From Gnetum montanum (taxonomy: Eukaryota; Streptophyta; Gnetopsida; Gnetales; Gnetaceae), in NCBI GenBank assembly GCA_015680685.1, contig MNCI01001406.1, positions 66,607-130,606 on the forward strand: DNA of 64,000 bases, given 5' to 3'. A model generated the notes under the pieces. It was given only the letters and a program-made list of their open reading frames with translations. It made no database searches and was not told where the DNA came from. Numbering within the stretch: the first letter of the stretch is position 1; the number at the start of each line of letters is the position of its first letter. A program made the position numbers and the translations under genes. Of the stretch, positions 1 through 12,547 are shown piece by piece.

Positions 1-493
1 AAAACTTCGGTATGCTAATCTAGCCATGTTAATAATAGGTAGGGCCATGAATGAATTAGAGCAATAGGTCACAACAATCTACACAATGTACAAAAAGAAA
101 TTTGTTGATAGGAAAGATGCCCTACAAAATTTAGATGTTGTAAATTCTAAACTAAAATCATCAAAGCTAGCTACAAGGGCTAGAGGAATGTAGCAACTAA
201 CTTGGTTTATTGGATGTCATACTATCAAAGAGCTAATAAAGATGGCCATAACTTTTGAAGAAGATAGGCAATAGTTTGTAGCTTGGTATGTGAAGGTCAA
301 TCAAATGTTTTCACAACTACCATGCCCATGGGATGTACCTAATCAATGTAACATTACACAACAAGCATGGATAGCACATGACCCAAGGATAGAGGAAGAA
401 AAGATTTAGGTACTTCTTAATAGATACTAATTCAAAAAGTCTAATGATAAAGGAAAGCAACTAATGGAAGAGCCACCATTGCCTAAAACATGA
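1..493 (+). pseudogene. aORF C-terminal part, element A (broken)
   Basis: This is the end of the extra ORF that follows pol in this Athila-like family. It is interrupted by several stops, but the last ~85 codons read well: a block with QQFVAWYVKVNQ, then LPCPWDVP, then an acidic block ending MEEPPLPKT before TGA at 491-493. The same blocks occur at the ends of the aORFs of B (10249-10684), C (33811-34248) and E (minus, 12766-15552), which is the main evidence that it was coding. In Athila elements this position holds an envelope-like ORF. I see no clear membrane segment here, so I assign no function. Confidence 0.7.
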
Positions 494-707
494 GCTAAAT
501 TGAGCTACTCTAAATTTTTATTTTGTTTTTTTATTTCATATTATCATGTAACTGTGTCATATTTTGTAAAAACACCATTATGACATTCTAAGTTATGTAA
601 ATAGTCAATCCATCATGTACAGTCAAATCTACCTCCAAAGTTTGTAAGGGACTCCAACCTCATTTTGCTTTAGCTTGAGGATGAGTTTCTAGTCAACTCT
701 GGGGGTA
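494..707 (+). other. 3' UTR and polypurine tract of element A
   Basis: Non-coding stretch between the aORF stop and the LTR. It ends in a polypurine tract, ACTCTGGGGGTA (696-707), immediately before the LTR TGATAAAG. The GGGGGTA-TGAT arrangement recurs at every 3' LTR of this lineage in the window (B, C, D; F on the minus strand). Confidence 0.75.
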
Positions 708-1576
708 TGATAAAGTCAAATTTTATTACAATATCATATCATAACTATGATATCATAGCAATGATGTCATGGTACATGCTACATCATTGTTGATGTGATG
801 TCTTCGAATGCATGGAGCCCTATAAATACAACACTTGGATGCACAATTTGATAGCTTTTCATTTCACCCTTAGCTAGATTCTTATAGTTTGTTTTTTTAG
901 ACTTAGCAATAGAGTGAATGCCCCTAGTGTGATGTTTGGCAATTGTCTGGTGTCTTTATTCGAATGAATTGTACTTGGATGCAGTTCATGGTGGCAATAA
1001 AGATCGAGATTTCTCTTCATCATTGTAGCATTCCTTTAGTGTTCTAATTGTTCACTTAGCATAATTTTTACTATTTTCCTAGCTTAACACTTTAATTTTC
1101 TAAAGAACTTTACTTTACATGTTATTAGTAAGCAATATGGATACAACTGGTTTTGAGTGCTAAGTGTAGTTATCTGGTAACTTGGTATTGGTGTTGCTTG
1201 GTTTGCCTTGTAGTAATTCCACTTGGTAATCCCAATGATAGCTACACAAGTCCAAGGTGTGTATGATAGACCAAGATTAGATATCCATCATATTAGGATA
1301 AGATAGAATTATTTTTTTCTAGTCAATCAGACTTAGAATTTTACCTTCAATCATGGTTATCCTTTGAATCATTAAGAGCCTTACAACATCAACCAATCAT
1401 ATGCCTCACTAAGAGTTAAACCATATAGTCCACTAACTTGAATCGGGAAGATAGTGATCTTGAACTTAACATTAATTACTAGCATAATTACATTGTCCAT
1501 CCATGGAGTACAATTTGGTCACGTGCTAGCACTCATGACTTGTATGGTAGTGTTGGGATTGCTCCACTGCTCATTA
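708..1576 (+). repeat. 3' LTR of element A
   Basis: 869-bp LTR beginning TGATAAAG and ending CTGCTCATTA (the terminal CA has become TA). U3 has a cluster of palindromic ATGATATCAT-like words (about 735-770). A TATA box TATAAATA lies at 821-828. The downstream part carries CTTTATTCGAATG and AATAAAGATCGAGATT, the latter including a candidate poly(A) signal, as in the LTRs of B and C. Its partner is the E LTR (12547-11846 plus 5787-5608, minus), with the same ends and landmarks. Confidence 0.85.
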
Positions 1577-2675
1577 GTGTCTATGTTGGATACTAAATTA
1601 GAAAGAGAAGTACAACAAAGATGCTACTTGTTGAATATTTTTGGCCCACCATGTTCCATGATGTTAAATAGTTCATGCATTATTATAATAAGTACCAACA
1701 TAAAGGAGGTATGTTCTCACATATGAAGGGATCATAATAGTAGATCTAATCACTAGAGCTCTTTAATGTGTGGGGGGTTAACTTCATGAGTCCTATCTCA
1801 CCTACCTCCAATAATAGGACATATAATATTATATGCATAGATTATTACATGAAGTGGATGGAAACTATTATTGTTAAGGCCTACTTATCTACCATTATAG
1901 TGAACTTCCTTCAAAACAATATGCTTCACAAGCTCAATATCCCACAAATCTTGATGTGTAATATTGGTACACATTTTACTAGTAATATTTTCAAGAATTT
2001 ATTGGAATCTTGTGATGTTAATCATAAGTTAACGTTCCTTTATCATCTATACTCCAATAACCAAATAGAAGTTATTAGCCATGAACTTGTAAGAATACTT
2101 AGAAAAGTAGTTAGTAGGTAAAGAATAAATTCAACCAATAAGTTTAATGATGTCCTTTTAGCTTATTGAATGGCATGAAAAAATTCCATTGGTTACACTT
2201 CATTCAAGTTGATCTATAACCAAGTTTTATGATAGCCTATTGATCTTGAGGTTAAAACCTTAGGAAGTATTGTAGATTTTGATATGACCTTAGATTTTAC
2301 TAAAGAAAAGCTAATTGACCTCAATCTTCTCCATGAAAATTGCAAAATCACCTTGATGTGTAGTGAATTAGAACATTCTTACACTAAGGCTCATCATGGT
2401 TTTTGTGTAAGAGTATTTGATTTCAAACTTGGTGGTTATGTTCTCTATTTCAATTTTCTATACTTGGTCTATTTGTATAAGTTTCAATTTCAATGGAAAG
2501 GATCATAATCATCCATACTAGTCACCAATCTACTGTAGTACACATCTACCATCTTGACAAGCTAGATAAAATATTTTTAATCAATGGACAACACTTGAAG
2601 CATTATAAAGAATATCTTTCTCCTTTAAGGGTATTTAATGATCAATTTTATGTCTTGTACTCAAAGGTCTATTAG
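1577..2675 (+). pseudogene. Integrase remnant of an older gypsy element (element I)
   Basis: Decayed plus-strand integrase, first in several frames and then in three open pieces. 1577-1740 matches the zinc-binding N-terminus with frameshifts (WPTMFHDV-like, then NKYQHKGGM). 1768-2121 is the catalytic core: VNFMSPIS, a DYYMKWME block holding the first catalytic Asp, and IGTHFTSN where the second Asp (usual DNGTHF) has become Asn-Ile. The later NNQIEVISHE retains the catalytic Glu region. 2284-2675 is the C-terminal domain, ending with LKHYKEYLSPL. The block order matches Athila-like integrase. A 3' LTR for it was not found. Confidence 0.8.
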
Positions 2676-5607
2676 GTGATAGACATGGATTAGTCATGGA
2701 GGAGAATCTTTTATGCCATGTCAATTTTTTCTTTTCAAATTGCTATTTTACTTATGTTTCTTAATAAAGTTCATGTGTTTATTTAGTACTCTCTATATTT
2801 TTGAGCTTAATGATTAATCATTCATGATATTTTATTTTTCTTAAGCATGTTTATGTGTGCATTATAAAACCAATTAATATGCTTTATGAATACACACCCA
2901 ACAAGCCAATGATGGATGGGTGAGTTATATATGCGATGATGATGCAGGAGTGCTAAATGGATCCAACGTAAAGCCTTGATTGATGAAATGTTTGCATAGT
3001 AATATTCATCCACCCATTTTCTTCTATCCATCATTAGTAAACCAAGCTCAAATTCAGTAGGGAACTTGGACTCACACTATGAGCTATAAAAGTTAATGCT
3101 ATTAGAACCATGATTAGGTGATGGGTTCACACCTTAGGGTATGAGCTATAAAATTATGGAAGAGTGCTTGATTATTAAAATAAAAGCATATCATTGAGGG
3201 TCCTTGTGATCACTAAATGGATCTAGTCCATGTGATTGGAATAGGGTGCACATGTTACCTTACCTAGCCATCTTGGTTAGAAGAGGTTTGTAATCTTGCA
3301 AATTTGTTTGTGCTATGTGGCAAGGGATGAATTTTCCTATCATGCAAGTCAAAGACTTTAGGTAGTGATCCAACACTCCAGTTGTTCTCATAATCCTCAT
3401 GTAATAATAAAAACTCTCTTCTTATATAAAGGAAAACTTAAATGAAAAAGAAGAAGAAAAAATATAATAATAATAATAATATAATGATAGTAATAAAAAT
3501 AAGAGGTGATTGGAAGAGCAATGCAACTCCAAGTTATTGGTTTCAACAAATAAGAATCTTTACCATCTTGAATCATTCATGTAATCACTCAACTATGCCA
3601 AAGAAAGTGGTTGAACCAATACTCATATAAGCCTTTTATCTCATGTTTAATCCATTGCTTGGATTAGCTAAACTTTAATGTTAGAGTTCATGAAAATCTC
3701 CTACTCCACTCCTACTCATGACCACGAAGGTCCAAAAGTCTCTTTCTTAAGTGAACTTTGGTAATTTCAATTACTACTTCCATCTAATCTTGATATTCAT
3801 TTATTATTTCTATTAAAATTTGGATTTATAAGTGTAGCTAAATGGATCAATAGAAGGATTCTAATAGAGAAAAATTCAAAGAATGTACCATGCATATGTG
3901 CATAGATGGAGGAAAACCAAACCAAAATTTTGACTTTTGGATGTTTTACAGTGTGTTTTCTTAGGTTTATTTCACCAATGGTTAGACTAAGGACTAACCA
4001 AGGCTAGATGATAGTAGTGGTGGTAGGTGTAACCTTGTACTTGGAAGGGGAACTTGAAGAACTTCCCCTATTGGATGGATAAGTAATGATGATGGGATGC
4101 AGTAGTGGATCTATCATAGTGTAAGACATGGTTACATTCTTCATTAGCTAATTGAATGATGGGCTGGAGATATAGTGATGTTAGCATTTTTCTTTCTTGT
4201 TCATCATGCATTCTCAATTCATTTAATTTCATGTCTAGTTCATTGTTGTGTATGGGAGGAAGTTGACTAGGTCAAGTAGAGGATAAGATTGACCATCTAA
4301 GGGGATGGAGTCACATTAAATGCTAATGTTTCACTAGTTATCAGCAATCCACAAGTGTTCCACCAATGAAATTTACAAGGAAAACAAAGATAGGAGCTTA
4401 CTATGGGAAGGATCCACTTGTGAATCCTTGATGTCATAGCAATTTGAGCAAGTGAGCTCAAGCTTATCTCACAAGATGATGGTGGTTACATGACTTAAGG
4501 TACTCAATTGGTCTTCCATGTGTCAAGTTGCAACTCAATAAGCCTAATGATTTTACTAAGACTATCTTCTTTAACTTTTATTTTATACCTCCATGTTTGA
4601 TTACCTTAGCTTGCTTTAGTATTAGTGTCATAATTTTGTAGATCCTTTTTTGGTTTGTTGTTTTGCATATTTACACCTATAATTGTTGTGTTGGTTTTTT
4701 CTAGTGCATGTTGTTAGTTAATGTTTTTCAAGACTAGTGTCTCATAACTTAGTAATGGGGGAGAGGCACCATTGGATATATGTTTTCCAATCCTATTATG
4801 TTATCATGCCTATGTACCTCCTATGTTATCATGCATCTGTAATTGGGGGGGAGGGGGGGGATGTACACTAATTACCCTACCTCAATGTACCTCCCTCCTA
4901 TGTCAATGTAGTGACACTAACACATCCCCTTCCAAGCCTTCATTAATCATCATTGCTGGCCAGATGACCAAGTTAGCTTGCAAAGTATCAATGAGCCTTT
5001 GTTGGTACCTAGGCACTAACATACACTCTTCATTCCCATGCAAAAACTACAAATACCTAAGGTAGTTTCTCACATAACAATAAGTAAATACTTAGTCATT
5101 TCTTGGAGCTTGTAGCATCTCAGTCATATGAAGAACTCTTCCTCCTTTAGGTAGGTTTATTTTCTTCCCTATCTCTATGTGTTTTGAGTCATCGCTTTCA
5201 CAAGTATAGCTAGACTCTATCAAAGTGCTACCATGCTTATGTAGCGTAGAATTATTTGGTTAATATAGAGTCCAATACTTATGTGGTGAATGAAGCTTAT
5301 GATTTTTCTCATTTTTACCATTGATGCCTTAAACATTAAAATATCCAAACATTGTAAAACATTAAAATCCTAAACATATTTATTTAATTCTCATTTTTAT
5401 AAGCTACGATGACTCAACCTTATCTAAGAAGGTCACAACTATATGGAATTGTGATAGGCCATCAAGATTATGACTAAGAGCCATTTTATTACATTTGTGT
5501 GTTGGGCCTATCCCTTAAGGGATTATGATAGATAAGTGTGTGTGTTAGCATTGCCCCTATCCCCAAGTGAAATTACAATGCATATGTATTTATTATCATT
5601 TTGTTCA
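2676..5607. other. Unassigned AT-rich stretch, probably 3' tail of element I
   Basis: No convincing coding region in 2.9 kb. Small ORFs are present but match none of the families seen elsewhere here. Visible items are an A/TAA-rich run (3440-3485) and a G-rich tract interrupted by a single A (about 4843-4860) in a short ORF. It lies between the integrase remnant and the end of the E LTR, so it is most simply the decayed 3' part of that older element. I could not find a polypurine tract or an LTR border with confidence. Confidence 0.4.
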
Positions 5608-5787
5608 TGATGAGTAGTTAACATATCCCAAAACTTTGCCATACAACTCACAACTGCTCATGCACAACTAGTTGGTAATCCATAGATGAACAATGTAATT
5701 ATGCTAGTAATTGATGTTAAGTTCATGATTGTTTTCTTCCCACTTTAAATTAGTGAAGCTCAAGTGTATGATTTAACTCTCAATGAG
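5608..5787 (-). repeat. 3' LTR of element E, distal (U5) part
   Basis: End of the E LTR, separated from the rest by element B. Read on the minus strand it ends CTACTCATCA at 5608, matching CTGCTCATTA at the end of the A LTR. It contains the same CTTAACAT-AATTACTAGCATAATTACA landmark, with one base difference in the first part. 5783-5787 (ATGAG) is the left copy of the B target-site duplication. Confidence 0.85.
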
Positions 5788-6765
5788 TGATGAGTCATGA
5801 ATTTGCTGACGGCTGCGTTAACGCACCCACGATAATGCATCCACATTAATGCACCCATGATATCTCATGGGTTGCAATATCGCATGGGCTGTGTATACGG
5901 GGCCCCGTATATGCAGCCACGTCTATGCAGCCCCATCAACATAGCCTTGCTGCATCGACGAGGCCCCGTTTATGTAGCTGCCTATCCCAGCCTATAAATA
6001 AGAAGGCCCTCCACCTCATTTAGGCATCCTTTTGTCATTTGTAGCTAGACTCTTTCAGTTTTTTTCCATAGGAGTTAGATTATTTTCCCAAGTGCATGCC
6101 CGCAGTGTGATGCTTGTAATTGTACGACACCTTTATTCGAGTTTTATGTACTTGGACATGCACATGACCGAAAATAAAGATCGAGATTACTTCATCATTG
6201 CAGCATTCACTTAGTTTTAATTGTTTAATATTATTGTTAATTGTTTTTGTTATTTATTGCTTTCTTAGTTAATATTTATTGCTTTCTTAGTTAATATTTC
6301 TTTATCATCATTTACTATTCCTGTTATTAAATGTGGAATGAGTATGACTTAATCACGAGCATTTAAGTGTGACTACTTGGTAACCCAGTAGTGTACCTAG
6401 GATCTACGCTTGGTAATCCTAGTAGTAGTCATGCATGAGGTCCAAGATGTGTACGGATGATTAAGGAGTGAATGCTCATTGCACTTAGGTTAGCTTAGAC
6501 TCATTTCCTATTACTCATTAGTTTAATCAAGATTATTCTCCATTGTCTTTAGGAGTAGCAGTAGTTTAGGATCACATCATACGCCTCACTCTGGACTAAA
6601 CCATACGTGACAAAGAAAATACTAGTCCAGGTGGAAAGATAGCGAATTGCGATCAACATGTAACTATCTAGATACCACAACTAGCCTGTCTACAGAGTTT
6701 AACCAGATCATGCGTGAACACTTGTATTCGTATGGTTGGGCATAGGGGTACCTAGCTGCTCATCA
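5788..6765 (+). repeat. 5' LTR of element B
   Basis: Begins TGATGAGTCATG and ends GCTCATCA. U3 has repeated ACGCACCCACG-type words and paired GATATC-containing palindromes around 5860-5890. TATA box TATAAATA lies at 5993-6000. Downstream are CCTTTATTCGAG and AAAATAAAGATCGAGATTAC (candidate poly(A) signal, about 6171-6190). The U5 end, TTGGGCATAGGGGTACCTAG, resembles the U5 ends of C, D and F although their U3 regions differ. Confidence 0.92.
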
Positions 6766-6766
6766 T

Positions 6767-6784
6767 TGGCGCCATTGCTGAGGA
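6767..6784 (+). other. Primer-binding site (tRNA-Asp) of element B
   Basis: TGGCGCCATTGCTGAGGA starts one base after the LTR. It differs at three positions from TGGCGCCGTTGCCGGGGA, the complement of the plant tRNA-Asp(GTC) 3' end, the primer typical of Athila and many Tat elements. Confidence 0.88.
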
Positions 6785-6909
6785 TGGTGCTAGTTATCTA
6801 GATTAGTTATATCATACAAGGTCATTGTATAGAAATTAACAATACATATTTTAGCAGGAAAAAATTATAAAAAAAATTCACATCTAAATTCACACATAGT
6901 TTTACAACC

Positions 6910-8908
6910 ATGTCTCTCCTACAAAACTATAACAATGTCACATCTAGTGAGGCAATTCATTAGAGAACCAACAAATATTATGACAATAAAGATTGGAGTA
7001 CAAAACCCAAGGTGGGGGTTTCTTATAAACATAAACGAAGACAACATCATCCCAACACATGAAAGCATAACTTACCTAGTGACGATGAACCCCTACTGGA
7101 CACTACAAGCTTAACAGAAATACAGGAGGGTTATTCGAATAGCCTGCAGGCATCGTAAGGAAAGTAGTCTACCCATGCTTGATTTAAAAAACTTTCTCAA
7201 GTTTTTAGGAGGCTATGATTTAGATCTGCAACAACATTTACAAGCCTTCTACGATGCATGTACATGGAAAAATATTGATAATGGGTGGCAAAATCCTAAG
7301 CTCTTTTCTTTGACACTCATTGGCCAAGAAAAAGTATGGTATAGGTCATTAAAACCAAAATCAATTCAACGTTGGCCGACAATGGTAGAACTCTTCAATG
7401 AAAGATATCAAACCTATGTGAGAGTGTCAGCCTTGAGGAGGCAAATCCAAGAATGGAAACAAGCACAATATGAACCCTTGGACATGGCCTTAGAAAGATC
7501 TTATGCACTGTTAAACAACTACCTAGGCCATGGGTTCTCCGAGGAAAGGCTAATGTACCATATCATAGATGGGCTCTGTAATGAAATAAGGGAGACCCTA
7601 GGGATGTATGCCCAAGGTCAACTATATGAGCTATGAACCCATCAACTCCAAAAGCTTATTAAGAGGATAGCAAAAGAAGAAGGAGAAATAGCCAAATGGG
7701 AGAATGTTGAAATTTCTCAACAGGACCAAAATCTTAACTTAACAAGGGTCCATGATCATGAAGAGGAGAAATCAACTCACTTCAAGGAGGTGGAATCATC
7801 TTTGCCAATCCTACAATCACTAGATGAAATTGAGGCAAAGATCAATAAGATGATGGACTGGGTACATGAAAGATGTGGAGAATATGCCAACATTATTAGA
7901 GGAAAAACTATGCCAAATCAAGAAATAGGATAGGACACCACGCGACAATCGAAACAAAGGGTAGAAGATAATAAGGATAAGAACTCAACTGCCAATCATA
8001 TGTATCAATGTAATATTTTCTTATATGATCACCCCAAAGATCAATGTCCAATCTTGTCACATTTACATGAGCATTGGGAAGGAATGTTACATCCAAATTT
8101 CGTACAAAAATACTATGTTCAACCACAATGGCAAAAACCTCAGTCGTGGGGGAGGCCACCACCAATTGGACCATACCCTTCGTATGTCATAGCACCAAAT
8201 TCTTATTATGTTCAACACCATGTTTCTCCAATAGGATCAGCATCCTCTACCTCACCTCATCGTTATCATTCTCCTGAGTACTATCCACCCATGTCCTCTC
8301 CAACAAGATCACCACCTCATGTACGTTACACTTCTCCTCAACCTTAATATTCTTGTGCTTCACCCCCTCCTACATCATCACCAGCTATGCCTGAAGATTT
8401 TGCACCACAGCACCAACCTGCAAATGTTACTTATGCTGCTACTATCAACAACAGTGGAGGTCCCTCACAACATCAAAGACATTCCTTCTTTAGACGTGAC
8501 CGTCGAAGGGGACACCATAGTTTAGAAACCACTGCATTTGCCCACTCAGCACAAACCCAACACGGTGGTGTATCTTCCTCTTCGAACCCAACACCTCATG
8601 TTACCTCATCAAGACCACCAATTAACACTTCAACAATCATACAACCCAATGAACATAGGAATGGAGAGCGACAAACCGATCCTTGCATACCATCTTTCGG
8701 TCACAAACATCATAGTGGGTCAACTTGTTATCCGAGAACCACATCTTATAAATTTTCCCACTATGCTTGCTATAATCAAGTGTGTGAACCCCGATGGGGT
8801 ACGTATGACCAAGTTCCAATATTTCCAACATGCAAGGATCCTCACCTTCCATTTATTAATTCTAGCCATGCTCAACTAGTTAGTTATGGGGGGTATCCTC
8901 CATTCTAA
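6910..8908 (+). pseudogene. gag polyprotein, element B (broken)
   Basis: Capsid precursor of element B. ATG at 6910 starts MSLLQNYNN, parallel to MSLSQDSNN at the C start. The retrotransposon gag core is clear at 7175-7636: GGYDLDLQQHLQAFYDA, then LTLIGQEKVWYRSLKP, then LFNERYQTYVRVSALRRQIQ and YAQGQLYEL. A zinc knuckle follows at 8009-8047 with unusual spacing (CX2CX3HX4C; its second Cys has become Phe). A Pro/Ser/Tyr-rich tail runs to 8908 (SPTRSPPHVRYTSP). Several stops and frameshifts interrupt it. No protease follows, unlike D, E, F and G. Confidence 0.85.
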
Positions 8909-10248
8909 CAACATAGAATTAATAAATTTTTTTTTGTTTCTTTAATTTTTTAACTTTTTGTTTTCTAGTTTTTAACCTTTTAATTTATTGTTTTATCTTT
9001 TTGTCTTTTTATCTTTTTATGAGGAATATCATCTACGAATAAAACACTCATGTGACTCGTTAGTTGAGGTGTGTTCTATGCTATCGAGTCTCAAGTGAGC
9101 AATTATTTGGATAGTGAGCCCATTACACCCACTCATCCATTCTACAAATAAGAGGTTCTGTTCTTGGGTACAATGGTATTCTTGACATTCTTAAAACTTA
9201 AAATTAATTTTGTGTTCATTGTACCTAGAATGAAGAAGGATGGACCAAGAGGGAATGATTAGGGTGTGACATCAAGGGGACTTGCGGATTCTCTTTGGTG
9301 ACCTCTATGGGAGTTATCATGCAACATGGTTGTACTAAGATCCTTGTAGATCTAATGAAAATTGGGAGTAAGAGTAATCAAAAGGTCACTTAAAAATAAA
9401 ATACTTTTCTAGGGGGTCCTACTAGAAAGACATGCACCCATGCCTAAAGGTTGGTGATTTCTCTGGATTTAGTGAAGTGAAAAAAAAAGAAGAGAGAAAA
9501 AGAAAAAAAAGAAGTTCCATAAAACAAAAATCACTCCTCCCTTGAACAAAATACCAAGTGATCGTATGCCTTGTTGTTATGGTACTCTCATAGTCACTCA
9601 TCGTGGAATGAAACAATGTGATGTCACTGATTAGAGGAATGGACTTGGTCCTGATCTTGGAACGACGGGGTAATGACACCTTAATCATGCTTTACACGCA
9701 GGATTCATTGTGCCTTGAGTTAGTTACCTCACATCCCAATCTCTGCAATACCTTCTCCAATTCATTCCATCTTACTGTTCATGTATTTGTGACTTGTGTC
9801 TTGTATAGCATTGAATTCATACCTCATCACGGTGGTATCTACATGTATGTGTTTTGTTGCATTGGTATAGATTACATTTAACCTTTCTAATGCCTACAGA
9901 CATCTTAAGGTATGGTTACACAAGGGCATATAGGTTGGAACCTGCTTTGGGGAGGACCCACTTGCATGAATTTTGTAATTTGTACTTATTGCACACCACT
10001 ACATCATCTTATACCCTCCGATTATTTCATTGCCAAATCTATTCTTTCCTTTGTCATTATTTTATCAAACGTTCCTCATAACTAGGTCCGACATTAAACT
10101 TTTAGGGCAACTTCCTTGAAAAATCTCTAACTTTAAAATCACACTAAGTAAAGAATGCAACATTTATTAAAGGTAATGAGTAAGGTATGAAATCATTGAA
10201 TTATTTTTTCAATAACCTTACTAATAATTGATCTTTGTGTGGTTATAG
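8909..10248 (+). other. Non-coding 3' segment of element B in place of pol
   Basis: T-rich just after gag, with no protease or RT similarity. It resembles 32431-33810 of element C along its length. The lineage-specific motif lies at 9943-9962. Near the end is a pyrimidine stretch leading into CTTTGTGTGGTTATAG directly before the aORF ATG, resembling a 3' splice site. Short ORFs in this stretch appear fortuitous. Confidence 0.7.
9943..9962 (+). other. Conserved 20-base motif, element B copy
   Basis: TGCTTTGGGGAGGACCCACT, one base different from the consensus TACTTTGGGGAGGAYCCACT also found in C, D, E and F. It lies about 290 bases before the aORF start. Function unknown. Confidence 0.7.
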
Positions 10249-10684
10249 ATGGCCCTTCAAAGAAGACAACAAGGAGGACCTTCTCAAGGTGCAACCGAAC
10301 GACCTGGGGGAGGCAAAGGCCAAGGACCTCATGCAAAACATGCAGAACAAAAGGAAATCATTTAGCATCCATCATGAAACTCCTGTTACTACATAATCTA
10401 TCCAAGAAAAGAGATGAGAGGTCACGGTCCGAGCCTATGAATAGGAACAACGACTAATTGCGGCATGGCATGTCAAGGCCAATCAAGTGTCCCCGCAACT
10501 ACCATGTCCATGAAAAGTGTTGACTCCATCAAACATTGGAACATCAACATGGATAGCTCATAATCCTCAAAAAGAAGAGGAGAAACATCAGGTTCTTCTT
10601 CAATGGTATCAATCTTAGAAGCTTGGCGCGCAGGACAAAGGAAAGGCACCCATGGAGGAGCCACCACTACTAGGAACTACATGA
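10249..10684 (+). pseudogene. Short, internally deleted aORF of element B
   Basis: ATG at 10249 lies directly after GGTTATAG. The N-terminus has GPSQGATERPGGGKGQGPHA, matching the C aORF and, more distantly, the start of the long E aORF (GPSQQESKR). The end matches the LPCPW and acidic C-terminal blocks of the A, C and E aORFs, with frameshifts. About 2.3 kb of the long E version is missing. The junction looks the same as in C, so the deletion predates their separation. Function unknown. Confidence 0.65.
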
Positions 10685-10836
10685 GTTCCACTAATTTTGT
10701 AATCATAGGATTTTTTGTGTGTTGTGTCTATATTTTGTTTTCTTTCCACACTGTGTCATCATCCCATTTTTCCATCTAATAATCCCATACCTATCCATTG
10801 TGTAATCACTGTAACTCGAGGACGATTTTTTATTCA

Positions 10837-10848
10837 GTCATGGGGGTA
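10837..10848 (+). other. Polypurine tract of element B
   Basis: GTCATGGGGGTA directly precedes the 3' LTR. The purine-rich GGGGGTA before TGAT is the same as in A, C and D and would prime plus-strand DNA synthesis. Confidence 0.8.
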
Positions 10849-11840
10849 TGATGAGTCATGAATTTGCTGACAGCTACATTAACACACCCATGATAACACA
10901 CCCATGATAACGCACCCACGTTAACGCACCCGCGATATCTCATGGGTTGCGATATCGCATGGGCCGCATATACATGGCCCTGTATACGTAGTTGCATTGA
11001 TGCAGCCCCGTCGATGTAGCCTTGCTGCATCGACGAGGCCCCGTTTACGTAGCCGCCTATCCTAGCCTATAAATAAGAGGGCCCTCCACCTTATTTAGGC
11101 ATCCTTTTGTCATTTGTAGCTAGAATCTTTTAGTTTTTTTCCATAGGAGTTAGATTATTTTCCCAAGTGCATGCTCGTAGTGTGATGCTTATAATTGTAT
11201 GACACCTTTATTCGAGTGTGACGTACTTGGACACGCACATGACCGAAAATAAAGATCGAGATTACTTCATCATTGCAGCATTCAATTACTTTTAATTGTT
11301 TAATATTATTGTTAATTATTTTTGTTATTTATTGCTTTCTTAGTTAATGTTTATTACTTTCTTAGTTAATATTTCTTTATCTTCATTTACTATTCTTGTT
11401 GTTAAATGCGGAATGAGTATGACTTAGTCATAAGAATTTAAGTGTGACTACTTGGTAACCTAGTAGCATACCTAGGATCTACGCTTGGTAATCCTAGTAG
11501 TAGTCATGCACGAGGTCCAAGATGTGTACGGATGATTAAGGAGTGGATGCTCATCGCACTTAGGTTAGATTAGACTCATTTCCTATTACTCATTAGTTTA
11601 ATCAAGATTATTCTCCATTGTCTCTAGGAGTAGCAGTAGTTTAGGATCACATCATACGCCTCACTCTAGACTAAACCATACATGACAAAGCAAATACTAG
11701 TCCAGGTGGGAAGATAGCAAACTGCGATCAACGTGTAACTATCTAGATACCACAACTAGCTTGTCCACGGAGTTCGACCGGATCATGTGTGAATGCTCGT
11801 ATTCATATGGTTGGGCATAGGGGTACCTAGCCACTCATTA
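10849..11840 (+). repeat. 3' LTR of element B
   Basis: 992 bp, from TGATGAGTCATG to GCCACTCATTA (final CA changed to TA). It carries tandem ACGCACCCAYG words (about 10880-10935), GATATCTC/GCGATATCGC palindromes (about 10932-10960), TATAAATA at 11068-11075 and AAAATAAAGATCGAGATTAC near 11247. Followed at once by the target duplication ATGAG (11841-11845). Confidence 0.92.
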
Positions 11841-11845
11841 ATGAG

Positions 11846-12547
11846 GTACATGATAGGTTGATGTTGTAGGGCTCTTAACATACCTAGTCATAAAAATAAT
11901 TGAAATGAGATTAAAATCTAAGTCTATCTAATAACAAGAATGTAAATTTTTTTTACCCTAATAGTGATAGGTATCAATGCCTATTTTACTGAACACATAT
12001 TAAACTCATGTAGTTATCACTAGGATTAACAAGTGGAATTACTACTAAGCAAATCAAGTAATGCCACTGTTGGGTTACTACATAACTACACTTAAGGCTC
12101 AAAACTAGTCATATCCATTCTGCTTACTTATAACATATAAAGTAAAGTGCTTTAGAAAAGTAAAGTATTAAGCTAGAAAAATAGTAAAAATTATGCTAAC
12201 TGAAAAATTAAAAAACTAAAGGAATGCTACAATGATGAAGAGCAATCTCAATCTTTATTGCCATCATGAACTATGTCCAAGTACAATTCATTTGAATAAA
12301 GACACTAAACAATTGCCAAACATCACACTATAGGCATTCACTCTATTGCTAAGAATATGAAAATAAATTACAAGAATTTTGCTAAGGGTGAAATGAAAAG
12401 CTATTGGATTGTTCACCCAACTACTATATTTATAGGGTTGCACATATCCCAAGACATCACATTAACAATGATGTAGCATGTACCATGACATTGAATCTAT
12501 GACATCATTGCTATGATGTCATATTGCAACAAAATTTAACTTTATCA
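11846..12547 (-). repeat. 3' LTR of element E, proximal (U3-R) part
   Basis: On the minus strand the LTR begins TGATAAAGTT at 12547 and reads down to 11846, where element B interrupts it. With 5787-5608 it forms an LTR of about 880 bp. TATA box on the minus strand at 12427-12434. Landmarks match the LTR of A: an ATGACATC/ATGATGTC cluster in U3 and AATAAAGATTGAGATT downstream. Confidence 0.87.

Larger units (their letters stand above)
1..1576 (+). mobile_element. Element A: 3' end of an Athila-like LTR retrotransposon
   Basis: The left edge of the window cuts into an LTR element on the plus strand. It shows the tail of the extra ORF downstream of pol, an untranslated stretch, a polypurine tract and a complete 3' LTR. 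The same order and related sequence occur on the minus strand at 15552-5608 (element E), so A and E are two copies of one family in opposite orientation. After the LTR the sequence changes abruptly into an integrase fragment, as expected if A inserted into an older element. The 5-bp target duplication (would be gtgtc, 1577-1581) cannot be checked because the other end is outside the window. Confidence 0.8.
5788..11840 (+). mobile_element. Element B: gag-only (TR-GAG-like) Athila-derived retrotransposon
   Basis: Complete 6.05-kb element with both LTRs, inserted in the LTR of E. Both flanks carry the duplication ATGAG (5783-5787 and 11841-11845). Internal order: tRNA-Asp PBS, gag, a non-coding 3' segment with the lineage-specific 20-base motif, a short aORF, a polypurine tract. 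No protease, RT, RNase H or integrase is present, so it must have relied on another element to move. C (29049-35406) has the same plan and similar interior, so B and C form a non-autonomous family. The 5' LTR is 978 bp and the 3' LTR 992 bp. Confidence 0.92.

Noticed and set aside
4772-5065. 97-codon ORF with a run of glycines
   Set aside because: The glycines come from a G homopolymer; no similarity to any element ORF here.
6767-6784. Match to a tRNA-Asp 3' end, and similar matches at 22003 and 30003
   Set aside because: Only 18 bases match, directly after an LTR; these are primer-binding sites, not tRNA genes.
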